NCBI GenBank assembly: GCA_023957755.1
Contig: JAMLGT010000013.1
Span: 49,405-113,404 of the forward strand
Direction: 5' to 3'
Length of the DNA: 64,000 bases
Source of the DNA: Chitinophagaceae bacterium
GTDB lineage: Bacteria > Bacteroidota > Bacteroidia > Chitinophagales > Chitinophagaceae
Part shown: one piece after another, positions 1-8,445 of the stretch
Layout: each line of letters starts with the position of its first letter
Numbering within the stretch: the first letter of the stretch is position 1
Translations under genes and position numbers: made by a program
The notes under the pieces: model-generated
The model's input: only the letters and a program-made list of their open reading frames with translations
The model's database searches: none
What the model was told of the DNA's origin: nothing

Positions 1-1
1 T

Positions 2-853
2 ATGAATACAAAAAGAAATATAGATGTGCTGGTACTGAGCGATGTGCATTTGGGTACTTTTGGTTGCAATGCGAAACCTTTGCTTAAGTATCTGAAAAGT
101 ATCCGCCCGAAGACAGTTGTTTTAAACGGCGATATTATTGATATATGGCAGTTTAAAAAGAGATACTGGCCGGATAGCCACATGAAAATTATCAGGCATA
201 TTATGGGGTGGGTGAGCGACAGCATTCCTGTATATTATGTTACCGGAAACCATGATGAAATGCTGCGAAAATTCTCAGGCTTCAAAATGGGCTCACTGCA
301 AGTCGTAAATAAAGTGATCCTGGAATTGGATAACGGGCAGACTGCCTGGATTTTTCATGGCGATGTTTTTGATGTCGTCATGAAGCATTCGAAGTGGGTA
401 GCCAAATTAGGTGCAATAGGTTATGATATTTTGATCCGAATTAACCGGTTCGTAAATTTTATCGCTGAACACATTTTCAAAAAAGGAAAGCTATCTCTCT
501 CCAAAAAAATTAAAAACAGCGTAAAGAGCGCCGTCAAGTATATCGATAATTTTGAAAACACCGCAGCGGAGATCGGAATTTCCAATAATTACGACTATGT
601 CGTGTGCGGGCACATTCACCAACCCGAAATACGGAAAATAACCAACGAACACAGTTCTATTATGTATCTGAATTCGGGCGATTGGATTGAGAACCTGACC
701 GCCCTGGAATACAACAATGGCGAATGGAAAATTTACCGGTACAATGAATCGGAACCTGTAGAAGCGGATAATGAATTGGAAGAAGCCATACTCTCAAATA
801 ACCAGCTTTTTGAAAATATGCTGACCGACTTTCATCAAACCAGAAGAAGTTGA
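2..853 (+). CDS. UDP-2,3-diacylglucosamine diphosphatase-like metallophosphoesterase
   Basis: Calcineurin-like phosphoesterase of the LpxH-like group, 283 aa. The metal-binding motifs are visible in order: DVHLG (about residue 14), GDIID (43), GNHDE (81), HGDVFD (119) and GHIHQ (203). The family hydrolyses phosphate esters or pyrophosphate bonds, and LpxH itself cleaves UDP-diacylglucosamine during lipid A synthesis. The precise substrate here is not shown. The ATG is the second base of the window, so any upstream operon partner is out of view. Its TGA overlaps the TTG start of the next gene (TTGA), so the two are translationally coupled. Together they suggest a glycolipid or envelope pathway. 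Sure of the fold, less of the substrate. Confidence 0.85.
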   Translation: MNTKRNIDVLVLSDVHLGTFGCNAKPLLKYLKSIRPKTVVLNGDIIDIWQFKKRYWPDSHMKIIRHIMGWVSDSIPVYYVTGNHDEMLRKFSGFKMGSLQVVNKVILELDNGQTAWIFHGDVFDVVMKHSKWVAKLGAIGYDILIRINRFVNFIAEHIFKKGKLSLSKKIKNSVKSAVKYIDNFENTAAEIGISNNYDYVVCGHIHQPEIRKITNEHSSIMYLNSGDWIENLTALEYNNGEWKIYRYNESEPVEADNELEEAILSNNQLFENMLTDFHQTRRS

Positions 854-1938
854 AAATTCTCTACGCGATACAGGGAACCGGCAACGGGCATATCAGCAGG
901 GCACGCGATATCATTCCATTGCTCCGGCAAAAAGGTGAGCTTGAAGTTTTGATCAGTGGTACGGAAGCAGAAGTAGCGTTGGACTATCCGGTCAAATTTG
1001 TACTGAAAGGCTTGAGCCTTGTGTTCGGCAAAAAAGGCGGTATAGATCTGGGTGCCACCTTTAAGAGGATGAATATCAGACGCTTGATCAGGGAGATAAA
1101 TGATCTTCCGGTACACGATTATGATATCGTTATCAATGATTTTGAACCGGTGAGCGCCTGGGCATGTTGCCTTCACAGAAAACCGTGTTTTGCACTCAGT
1201 CATCAGGCAGCAGTGGTACACAAACACTCTCCGCGTGCCGGTAATTTTTATCCTTTGGGGAAAATGATTTTGAAAAACTATGCACCCAGTACGGTGCAAT
1301 ATGGATTCCACTTTGAGCAGTACAGCAAAAAAATATATACACCGGTTATTCGCAATGAGATCCGCAATACTGCTATAACATCGGGAGATCACTATACGGT
1401 GTATCTGCCGGCATACAGCGATAAGCGAATATTAGAAGTGCTTGGGAAAATTGAAAGTGTGGAGTGGCATGTGTTTTCAAAACGATCTAAAAAGAGTTAC
1501 CGGGAAGGGAATATCACCGTACTTCCGATCAATAATGATCTGTTTGTAAAAAGTATGGCCTCTTCCGGGGGGATATTGTGCGGCGCCGGTTTCGAAACAC
1601 CCGCAGAATCATTATTTCTCCATAAAAAATTGATGGTTATCCCGATGAAAGGACAATACGAGCAACAATGCAATGCCGCAAGCCTCAAAAGTATGGGGAT
1701 ACCTGTTCTGAAAAAATTGGATACTGGTTATCTTGAAGAAATCAGGTCATGGATAAATTCTGATAATATCGTGTCGGTATATTTTCCGGATGTCACCGCA
1801 CAGATTATAGACGAGATTTTCGGACAATATGCGATGGTGCCCCAACAATACGAGGTAGCTTTTGATACCAATCCTTCTTCGTATAAAAAAATAAAACAAA
1901 GGATGATTGGAAACATTTTAAATCATTCCCTTGAATAG
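850..1938 (+). CDS. MurG-like glycosyltransferase family protein
   Basis: 362 aa. The N-terminus ILYAIQGTGNGHISRA is the glycine-rich GT-B motif of the MurG/UGT-like families. The C-terminal half carries the expected nucleotide-sugar half-domain with GILCGAGFETPAES (about residue 235), like the GGxxT/E donor-binding segment. It probably transfers a sugar to a lipid or envelope acceptor; donor and acceptor cannot be named. The start is TTG at 850, chosen because it overlaps the stop of the phosphoesterase (TTGA) and places the glycine-rich motif at the extreme N-terminus, as is usual. No membrane segment is obvious, so it is probably cytoplasmic or peripheral. Confidence 0.8.
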   Translation: MKILYAIQGTGNGHISRARDIIPLLRQKGELEVLISGTEAEVALDYPVKFVLKGLSLVFGKKGGIDLGATFKRMNIRRLIREINDLPVHDYDIVINDFEPVSAWACCLHRKPCFALSHQAAVVHKHSPRAGNFYPLGKMILKNYAPSTVQYGFHFEQYSKKIYTPVIRNEIRNTAITSGDHYTVYLPAYSDKRILEVLGKIESVEWHVFSKRSKKSYREGNITVLPINNDLFVKSMASSGGILCGAGFETPAESLFLHKKLMVIPMKGQYEQQCNAASLKSMGIPVLKKLDTGYLEEIRSWINSDNIVSVYFPDVTAQIIDEIFGQYAMVPQQYEVAFDTNPSSYKKIKQRMIGNILNHSLE

Positions 1939-2023
1939 TTGCGGTGTTGAGAAAAAGTGATTTCGTATTGGGCACCCGATTCATTTTCATGGTTTAAAAA
2001 AGAGATAATCGTCATGACTTACA

Positions 2024-2042
2024 ATCTTAATCAGATCTTAAT
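2024..2042 (+). promoter_or_regulatory. Candidate Pho-box: two ATCTTAAT direct repeats spaced 11 bp
   Basis: ATCTTAAT occurs at 2024-2031 and again at 2035-2042, an 11-bp head-to-tail spacing. It lies 33-51 bp upstream of the -7 element at 2075. PhoB-type regulators bind 11-bp direct repeats. The position before the porin-pst locus and the phoB/phoR-like pair downstream suggest a phosphate-starvation operator. Inferred from a single site. Confidence 0.4.
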
Positions 2043-2074
2043 ATCGATATCACCTATCGGCAACTGCTGTTATT

Positions 2075-2082
2075 TACTTTTG
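2075..2082 (+). promoter_or_regulatory. Bacteroidota -7 promoter element (TACTTTTG)
   Basis: Exact match to TAnnTTTG, 44 bp upstream of the porin ATG. Probably drives the porin and perhaps the whole pst locus. Confidence 0.55.
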
Positions 2083-2125
2083 CGGCGAAGAATTGAAACT
2101 AAATTCAAAACTGGGATAACATTAT

Positions 2126-3301
2126 ATGAAAAAATCAGTGCTTGTCGCGTTGCTGCTGTCTCTGGCCACCCTTGATGCGGGTGCACAAAACAACGACCAA
2201 CAAGACACTTCATTTAAGCCATCCGGCGAACTCTACGGCTATGTATTTGGCGATTATGCCTTTAAGTTTCAGACGGATGAACAAAAAAGGGGTGCGCAGC
2301 AGTACTCAGGCCTGAAAAAGGATTACAGTTCGTTCAATATTCGCAGGCTGTATTTGCAATACCGTTATCGATTTACACCTGTCATTTCTTCGCATATTAC
2401 CCTTGCACACGAATCGGGAACAGAGGCTAACAGCAACAGAACCGACCTGCTGCCGGATGGGAACCGGTCGATTTTTGTAAAGCATGCCTATATTCAATTT
2501 GACCAGGTGATTTCACGGGCAGCCATTGTTTTGGGGCAACAGGCCACGCCTACCTTTTCCCGTCTTTCGGAGACGATATGGCACTACCGAAGTATTGAAA
2601 AAACGGTAACCGATATGCGGGGTATTTCTGCTTCAAGTGACTTGGGACTGGGAGTATATGGAAAAATAGGGAAGAAAGAAAGGTGGGGATATGATGTGCT
2701 GTACGCAAATAACAGTGGTACGAAGTTCATAACCGATACACATAAGAAACTTTATACTTCGCTCTATACTTATTTTTTCGACAAAAAACTGGTCGTTCAG
2801 GTAAACTATGAATACAACCGGACCTTGCCTTTTTCCAATATTTCGGGAAATACACAATTAGTAAAAGCCTTTATGGGTTACGAAACGGCACAGACATCGG
2901 TCGGCGTAGAAGTTTTCAAACAATTCAATAAAAATGCTACGCTTTATCGCCATGCTGCAGGTGCTGTTAATTCTTTTTCGGCAAGAAATACAGCGGCTGG
3001 TATTTCGGCATTTTACACCGGGACTATACAATCCGAAAAATTGAATTTCTTCGCCCGAATAGACTGGTTCAATCCCGATACTAATTTTAAACCGGATAGA
3101 TTCTATTCAGAAGGATATCCTTCTGCCAAAGAATTGTTTGCCACAATTGGGGTGGACTACGAGCCGGTAAAAAACATCCATTTTATGCCTAATCTATGGC
3201 TGAATCATTACGAAAGTAAAAGCATAAACCGCTTGAATACACCTAAAAACGGGAGCGACATAGTAGGCAGAGTCACTTTTTATTACCTTTTCAATAAATA
3301 G
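2126..3301 (+). CDS. Outer-membrane porin (OprP/O-like) of the phosphate locus
   Basis: 391 aa. It has a signal peptide (MKKSVLVALLLSLATLDAGA) and many alternating aromatic/polar strands ending in the aromatic-rich YYLFNK, typical of an outer-membrane beta-barrel. The length and the N-terminal layout (FNIRRLYLQYRYRF) resemble the phosphate-selective porin O/P family. It sits 62 bp upstream of pstS in the same direction, behind a TAnnTTTG promoter and a possible Pho-box. This suggests it carries phosphate or phosphorylated compounds across the outer membrane for the Pst transporter. Specificity is inferred from context only. Confidence 0.75.
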   Translation: MKKSVLVALLLSLATLDAGAQNNDQQDTSFKPSGELYGYVFGDYAFKFQTDEQKRGAQQYSGLKKDYSSFNIRRLYLQYRYRFTPVISSHITLAHESGTEANSNRTDLLPDGNRSIFVKHAYIQFDQVISRAAIVLGQQATPTFSRLSETIWHYRSIEKTVTDMRGISASSDLGLGVYGKIGKKERWGYDVLYANNSGTKFITDTHKKLYTSLYTYFFDKKLVVQVNYEYNRTLPFSNISGNTQLVKAFMGYETAQTSVGVEVFKQFNKNATLYRHAAGAVNSFSARNTAAGISAFYTGTIQSEKLNFFARIDWFNPDTNFKPDRFYSEGYPSAKELFATIGVDYEPVKNIHFMPNLWLNHYESKSINRLNTPKNGSDIVGRVTFYYLFNK

Positions 3302-3363
3302 AGAAAGACCATGCACATCCGGAATTTATTTAAGATAAGAAGAAAGAATAAAGTTTATAAATT

Positions 3364-4443
3364 ATGAAAATCAGAAACATTTTAATGGTGGCAAGCACTT
3401 TACTTTTGCTTGTTTCCTGCGGGAATAATTCTTCGCAATCAGAGACAGAACAGACACCTGCCCCTAAGGCAAATACGCTGATAGGCGCGGGGGCTACCTT
3501 TCCTTATCCGCTTTATTCAAAAATGTTTGATGAGTACAGCAAGCAAGAAGGAGTTAGGGTGAATTATCAGTCAGTAGGTTCAGGTGCGGGAATTAAGCAA
3601 TTGCAAAATAAGATTGTTGACTTTGGAGCTTCCGATGCACCAATGAGCGATGAAGAACTAAAGAATTCACCGGCTCCGATCATACATATTCCTACGGCTT
3701 TAGGAGCGGTAGTTATTACCTACAACCTGCCTGATAATCCGACACTAAAGTTTACTCCGGAAGTGTTGTCAGGCGTGTTTTTGGGAGAGATAAAAAAATG
3801 GAATGATCCTAAGATCGCTCAATTAAATCCGGGTGTAAAATTGCCGGCTACTCCCATTTCGGTGATACATCGTTCGGATGGCAGCGGCACCACCTTTATC
3901 TTTTCAGACTATCTGGCCAAAGTGAGCCGGGGTTGGGAAACTGCAGTCGGCAGGGGCAAATCGCTCAACTGGCCGACAGGTCTGGGTGCAAAAGGAAATG
4001 AGGGTGTGAGCGGATTTATCAAACAAACTCCGGGCAGCATCGGATATGTAGAACTGGCTTATGCTTTTCAAAATAAGATGCCGATGGCCACGCTGCAAAA
4101 CCAGTCGGGAAATTTTGTAGCTCCCACACTTACCGCCACAAGTGCCGCCGCCAATACAGATGATATGCCAGCTGATCTGAGGGTGTCTATCACCAACACG
4201 CCAGCTGCCGATGGTTACCCGCTTTGTAGTTTTACCTATGTGTTACTTTACCAGAAACAGGCTTATAATAATCGTTCCCCGGAACAGGCTAAAAGAGTGG
4301 TTGACCTGATTGATTGGATGTTACACGATGGCCAACAATTCAACGAAGCGCTGGAATATGGAAAATTGCCGGAGCGCGTGGAAAAGAAAGCTACAGATAT
4401 TTTAAAGACCGTTACTTACAATAATGAACTTTTATTGAAATGA
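3364..4443 (+). CDS. pstS: Phosphate ABC transporter substrate-binding lipoprotein PstS
   Basis: 359 aa. A lipoprotein signal peptide ends in LLVSC (Cys19 lipobox). The mature part has the classic PstS signatures: GAGATFPYPLYSKMF (about 41), QSVGSGAGIKQL (66), FGASDAPMS (83) and HRSDGSGTTFIFSDYL (167), which line the phosphate-binding cleft. It captures periplasmic phosphate for PstCA. The stop overlaps the pstC ATG (ATGA), so the genes are coupled. Confidence 0.97.
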   Translation: MKIRNILMVASTLLLLVSCGNNSSQSETEQTPAPKANTLIGAGATFPYPLYSKMFDEYSKQEGVRVNYQSVGSGAGIKQLQNKIVDFGASDAPMSDEELKNSPAPIIHIPTALGAVVITYNLPDNPTLKFTPEVLSGVFLGEIKKWNDPKIAQLNPGVKLPATPISVIHRSDGSGTTFIFSDYLAKVSRGWETAVGRGKSLNWPTGLGAKGNEGVSGFIKQTPGSIGYVELAYAFQNKMPMATLQNQSGNFVAPTLTATSAAANTDDMPADLRVSITNTPAADGYPLCSFTYVLLYQKQAYNNRSPEQAKRVVDLIDWMLHDGQQFNEALEYGKLPERVEKKATDILKTVTYNNELLLK

Positions 4444-5354
4444 ACGAAACTTTAAAGTTAACAGACGCAAACTGGTCGAAGGCTATCAGCCGAAAAGAAA
4501 AAGGATTCACCATCACACTATGGTTGGTTGCCATCTCCGTCATCATTCTGGTAATGGCAGCTTTCCTCACCCTGTTGGTGCAATCAATTCCTTCTATAAA
4601 AGCCAACGGGTTTAGCTTTATTTATGGAAGAATGTGGAATCCTATTACCGGAGAATTCGGGGCATTGCCTTTTCTGGCCGGTACGTTGCTTACTTCCTTT
4701 TTAGCACTCCTTATCGCCACGCCGTTTTCTATTGCGGTGGCCCTGTTTCTGGGTGAGTATTACAAAAAAGGAATGATGTCGCAGTTACTTAAAAACATGA
4801 TTGACTTATTGGCGGCCATTCCTTCCGTTATTTATGGGTTTTGGGGCCTGTTTGTCCTGATTCCGATAGTCCGAAAACTACAAATCGCTCTTGATATCCC
4901 GCCTTATGGGGTCGGAATTTTCAGTGCGTCTGTCATTCTCTCCATCATGATTATGCCCTACGCCATTTCGCTTTCGCGGCAAGTCATCCAAATGATGCCG
5001 TCCGATTTAAAAGAAGCGGCGTATGCTTTGGGTGCCACCCGGTTTGAAGTGATTCGAAAAGTAATCTTTCCACATGTATTATCGGGACTTTTCGCCGGCA
5101 TCTTGCTGGCCCTGGGAAGAGCTTTGGGAGAAACAATGGCAGTCACCATGTTGGTTGGGAATACGAATGCCCTGCCTGATTCTATTTTTGCTCCGGGAAA
5201 CACGATGGCCAGCGTCATTGCTAATGAGTTTACCGAAGCCACAGGTGCAGTTTATTCGGCGGCTCTGGTAGAAATCGGCTTGTTGCTTTTTGTAGTAGTA
5301 GCCATCATCAACCTGGTTGGAAAAAGAATCATCAAACATTTAGCTTACACCTGA
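4440..5354 (+). CDS. pstC: Phosphate ABC transporter permease PstC
   Basis: 304 aa inner-membrane permease with about six hydrophobic segments. The ABC-permease EAA loop is visible as KEAAYALGATRFEVIRKV (about 192), the surface that contacts PstB. It pairs with PstA to form the phosphate channel. The ATG overlaps the pstS stop (ATGA). The next gene, pstA, starts 38 bp downstream. Confidence 0.96.
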   Translation: MNETLKLTDANWSKAISRKEKGFTITLWLVAISVIILVMAAFLTLLVQSIPSIKANGFSFIYGRMWNPITGEFGALPFLAGTLLTSFLALLIATPFSIAVALFLGEYYKKGMMSQLLKNMIDLLAAIPSVIYGFWGLFVLIPIVRKLQIALDIPPYGVGIFSASVILSIMIMPYAISLSRQVIQMMPSDLKEAAYALGATRFEVIRKVIFPHVLSGLFAGILLALGRALGETMAVTMLVGNTNALPDSIFAPGNTMASVIANEFTEATGAVYSAALVEIGLLLFVVVAIINLVGKRIIKHLAYT

Positions 5355-5392
5355 TTGGCTTCAATCATTTTGACGCTAAAAACAAGATAAAT

Positions 5393-6241
5393 ATGGCGGA
5401 TCCGCAAATAAAATGGAGAAAAATTAAAAACGACTTATTCAAAGGCCTGGTAGTCTTCCTGAGTCTATTGGCTACGCTCCCGTTACTCCTTATTCTTTTT
5501 TATATTCTCAGGCAGGGGTTTTCCTCAATTAACTGGTCATTTCTGACCAACCTGCCCAAACCGGTAGGCGAATCGGGAGGCGGTATTTCGAATGCCATCG
5601 TTGGTACTTTAATCATTGTGGGAACGGCAGCGGTCATGGCGATACCTTTAGGTGTGCTGGCCGGAATTTATCTTAATGAGCAAAGGAATTCAAAAGTTGC
5701 CCGTTATTGTGATTTAGCAATCGATGTACTTCAGGGGATTCCTTCCATTGTCATCGGCATCATTATTTATGAATGGGTGGTTAGAACGATGGGTGGTTTT
5801 TCAGCGTTTTCGGGTAGCGCTGCCCTGGCCCTGATGATGTTGCCGTTCATAGCCAAGACCACGCAGGAAACTTTAAAATTGGTACCCAACCATCTGAAAG
5901 AAGCTTCCCTGGCCTTAGGGGTACCCTATTATAAAACGGTGCTGAAAGTCATTGTGCCGGCAGGTCTGAGTGGCATATTGTCGGGAGCTATTTTGGGTAT
6001 TGCCCGTGTCATAGGGGAAACAGCACCGCTGTTATTTACCGCATTTGGCAATCCGTTTATGAGTACTGAGCTCTCTAAACCCATGAGTAGTCTGCCTTTG
6101 GTCATCTTCAATTACGCTACCAGCCCTTATGAAGACTGGCATCAATTGGCCTGGGGAGCGTCACTCATCTTAATTCTTATTGTTTTGACATTAAATATGA
6201 TTACAAAGTTTATTGAAAGCAGATGGAAGATTCAGTTTTGA
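5393..6241 (+). CDS. pstA: Phosphate ABC transporter permease PstA
   Basis: 282 aa, six hydrophobic segments. The EAA loop is KEASLALGVPYYKTVLKV (about 169). ILQGIPS-like and GGISNAI segments are typical of PstA. It forms the membrane channel together with PstC. Its last 19 bases overlap the start of pstB in another frame, so expression is tightly coupled. Confidence 0.96.
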   Translation: MADPQIKWRKIKNDLFKGLVVFLSLLATLPLLLILFYILRQGFSSINWSFLTNLPKPVGESGGGISNAIVGTLIIVGTAAVMAIPLGVLAGIYLNEQRNSKVARYCDLAIDVLQGIPSIVIGIIIYEWVVRTMGGFSAFSGSAALALMMLPFIAKTTQETLKLVPNHLKEASLALGVPYYKTVLKVIVPAGLSGILSGAILGIARVIGETAPLLFTAFGNPFMSTELSKPMSSLPLVIFNYATSPYEDWHQLAWGASLILILIVLTLNMITKFIESRWKIQF

Positions 6242-6981
6242 AATTAAAAGATTTCAATGCTTTTTTTGGCGAGAACAAAGTATTGAAAAATATCAATTTG
6301 GATATTGAGGAAAGAAAGGTGTGGACTATCCTGGGGCCTTCGGGGTGTGGAAAAACAACCCTCATCCGCTGCATCAACCGGATGCACGAGATGACGCCCG
6401 GAGCGCATACTTCGGGTCAGATATTCCTGAAAGAAAAGGATATATTCGGCATCAATCCTGTTTTGTTGCGCCGCAAAATAGGGATGGTTTTTCAGCGCCC
6501 CAATCCGTTCCCTACCATGAGTATTGCTCATAATGTATTGGCCGGATATTCGCTCAATGGTATCAAGCTGAGTAAAAACGAACGAAATGAAATCGTGGAA
6601 ACATCACTCAAAGATGCCGCCCTCTGGGATGAGGTGAAAGATAAATTATCTCAAAAGGGAACTTTTTTATCGGGAGGCCAGCAACAACGGCTTTGCATTG
6701 CCCGCACGCTGGCCATGAAGCCTGAGGTGTTGCTTTTGGATGAAGCAACCTCCGCGCTGGATCCTGTTTCTACTGCCAAAATCGAAGAGTTGATCTTCCA
6801 GTTAAAGAACCAATATACCATCCTGATGGTGACGCACAATATGCAACAGGCGGCGCGGGTGAGCGACAAAACAGCTTTTCTGTTTTTGGGTGAATTAATC
6901 GAATATAACGACACCAAGGAAATCTTCACCAATCCCCGCCACAAAAAAACACAGGATTACATTACTGGAAGGTTTGGGTAA
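6223..6981 (+). CDS. pstB: Phosphate ABC transporter ATP-binding protein PstB
   Basis: 252 aa. Walker A is GPSGCGKTTL (about 37), the Q-loop is in VFQRPNPFP (88), the signature is LSGGQQQRL (148), and Walker B is VLLLDEATSALDP (168), with the switch histidine in VTHNMQQ (203). It powers phosphate import through PstCA. Length and motifs are canonical. It overlaps the end of pstA by 19 bp and is followed 50 bp later by phoU. Confidence 0.97.
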   Translation: MEDSVLKLKDFNAFFGENKVLKNINLDIEERKVWTILGPSGCGKTTLIRCINRMHEMTPGAHTSGQIFLKEKDIFGINPVLLRRKIGMVFQRPNPFPTMSIAHNVLAGYSLNGIKLSKNERNEIVETSLKDAALWDEVKDKLSQKGTFLSGGQQQRLCIARTLAMKPEVLLLDEATSALDPVSTAKIEELIFQLKNQYTILMVTHNMQQAARVSDKTAFLFLGELIEYNDTKEIFTNPRHKKTQDYITGRFG

Positions 6982-7031
6982 TCGACAGTTTAAAAAAGAA
7001 ACAATGCTTTGATAGTTAAAAATAAGATACC

Positions 7032-7700
7032 ATGAAGAATAGCGATAAAGAAATGCAGCTGCTGAAGGAAGAAATCTACAAAATGTGGGAGTTAGTCTTG
7101 TCGCAGTTGGAGAAGGCCAAGCAGGCTTTTATGAATAATGATGTGGACCTGGCGTTGGAAATCATAACGCTGGAAAGAAGAGTCAATGCCTTTGAATTGA
7201 AAGTGGATAGTAATTGCGAAAATTACATCGCTTTATTCAGTCCCGTAGCCATAGACCTGCGGCTGGTACTTTCTGCCCAAAAGATTGGAATATTTTTAGA
7301 ACGAATCGGAGATTTGGCTGCCGGAGTTGCCAGGCACATCACCGACAGGGATAAATCACGGATGGATGAACAATTAAAAGAAGGCCTGGACTTGGAAAAT
7401 CTATTCGATACATTGCTGCACATGTTGTCAGATTGTTTCGTTCAATTTCGCACAGAGAGTACCCACGCCTATCGGAAGATACTGGCCAAAGAAGAAATAG
7501 TCAATGCTATTTACGAAAAGTCTTTCTTGCGAACCGCCGATTATCTGAAAGCAAATCCCGAAGAAATTCCTTACGGACTGAAGGCTATTTTACTGATTCA
7601 CCGGCTGGAAAGAATCGGTGATTATTGCAGTAATATTGTGGAAGAAACCGTTTTTTATGTAAAGGCAAAAGTCTTGAAACACAAAGGAAAAACGGAATAA
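7032..7700 (+). CDS. phoU: Phosphate signalling protein PhoU
   Basis: 222 aa, mostly helical, with two repeats of the PhoU metal-binding motif: ERRVNAFELKVD (about 47) followed by ERIGDLAAGVARHI (96), and the second copy ending in ERIGDYCSNIVEE (193). PhoU links the Pst transporter to the PhoR kinase and keeps the regulon off when phosphate is plentiful. It sits between pstB and the regulator/kinase pair, the usual order. An AT-rich gap of about 50 bp precedes the response regulator. Confidence 0.95.
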   Translation: MKNSDKEMQLLKEEIYKMWELVLSQLEKAKQAFMNNDVDLALEIITLERRVNAFELKVDSNCENYIALFSPVAIDLRLVLSAQKIGIFLERIGDLAAGVARHITDRDKSRMDEQLKEGLDLENLFDTLLHMLSDCFVQFRTESTHAYRKILAKEEIVNAIYEKSFLRTADYLKANPEEIPYGLKAILLIHRLERIGDYCSNIVEETVFYVKAKVLKHKGKTE

Positions 7701-7752
7701 TTTGAGTCAATTTGAAATGTGAAAAACCGGTTTTAATAAAAATATTTATTTG

Positions 7753-8445
7753 ATGGCGGAGGTCCCACACATATTGTTGGTAGATGACGACAAAAGCATC
7801 TCTGAAATTTTGACATTCAACCTGGAGAACAGCGGATTTGAGGTGGACACAGCCTATTCTGCTGAGGAAGCCCTGGAAAAAAATTTCACTGATTTTCAAA
7901 TTCTTTTGCTGGATATTATGATGGGTGGGATGTCAGGACTTAAATTGGCGGAGAAGCTAAGAAATGAAAACATTCATATCCCAATTATTTTTCTCACCGC
8001 CAGAGATACGGAAGACGACATGCTCACAGGCTTTACCGCAGGGGCAGATGATTATATTTCAAAGCCTTTTTCTGTCAAAGAAGTAATCGCTCGTATAAAA
8101 GCTGTGTTGAAGCGTACGGCTCCATTTGCTGAACAAATGACCGGCAACCGCATTGAGTTAAACCAACTCATCATTGACTTAAAGACAAAAGAGGTTTTTA
8201 TTGCAGGAGAAGTTATCGCTTTCACCAAAACCGAATTTGAGCTCCTGTCACTGCTTGCCGGCAATCCCGGCACCTTGTACTCCAGGGAACGAATTATTGA
8301 ACGGCTGTGGAAAGAAACGCCTTATATCACCGAAAGGACTGTAGATGTGCACATAGCAAGAATCAGAAAGAAACTAAAGGAATACGGGGATTTGATTACC
8401 AGCCGCACAGGTTACGGATACCAGTTTAATGACACCACCCCATGA
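7753..8445 (+). CDS. PhoB/OmpR-family response regulator of the phosphate locus
   Basis: 230 aa from the ATG at 7753; a TTG immediately upstream is a less likely start. The N-terminal receiver has DDDK (about 12), the phosphoacceptor in LLLDIMMGG (about 56), the T of FLTARD (83) and the K of SKPFSVKE (105). The C-terminal winged helix has TKTEFELLSLL (157) and ERTVDVHIARIRKKL (195), typical of OmpR/PhoB. It lies downstream of phoU and its last bases overlap the kinase ATG (CATGA), so it is the likely PhoB of this strain. Its target could be the direct repeat upstream of the porin. Confidence 0.88.
   Translation: MAEVPHILLVDDDKSISEILTFNLENSGFEVDTAYSAEEALEKNFTDFQILLLDIMMGGMSGLKLAEKLRNENIHIPIIFLTARDTEDDMLTGFTAGADDYISKPFSVKEVIARIKAVLKRTAPFAEQMTGNRIELNQLIIDLKTKEVFIAGEVIAFTKTEFELLSLLAGNPGTLYSRERIIERLWKETPYITERTVDVHIARIRKKLKEYGDLITSRTGYGYQFNDTTP

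Noticed and set aside
835..1392. 185-aa frame on the minus strand inside the glycosyltransferase gene
   Set aside because: It is antisense to a gene with clear MurG-like motifs and has no recognisable domain.
1957..2175. 72-aa frame upstream of the porin
   Set aside because: It runs across the -7 element and the porin start and gives no protein-like sequence.
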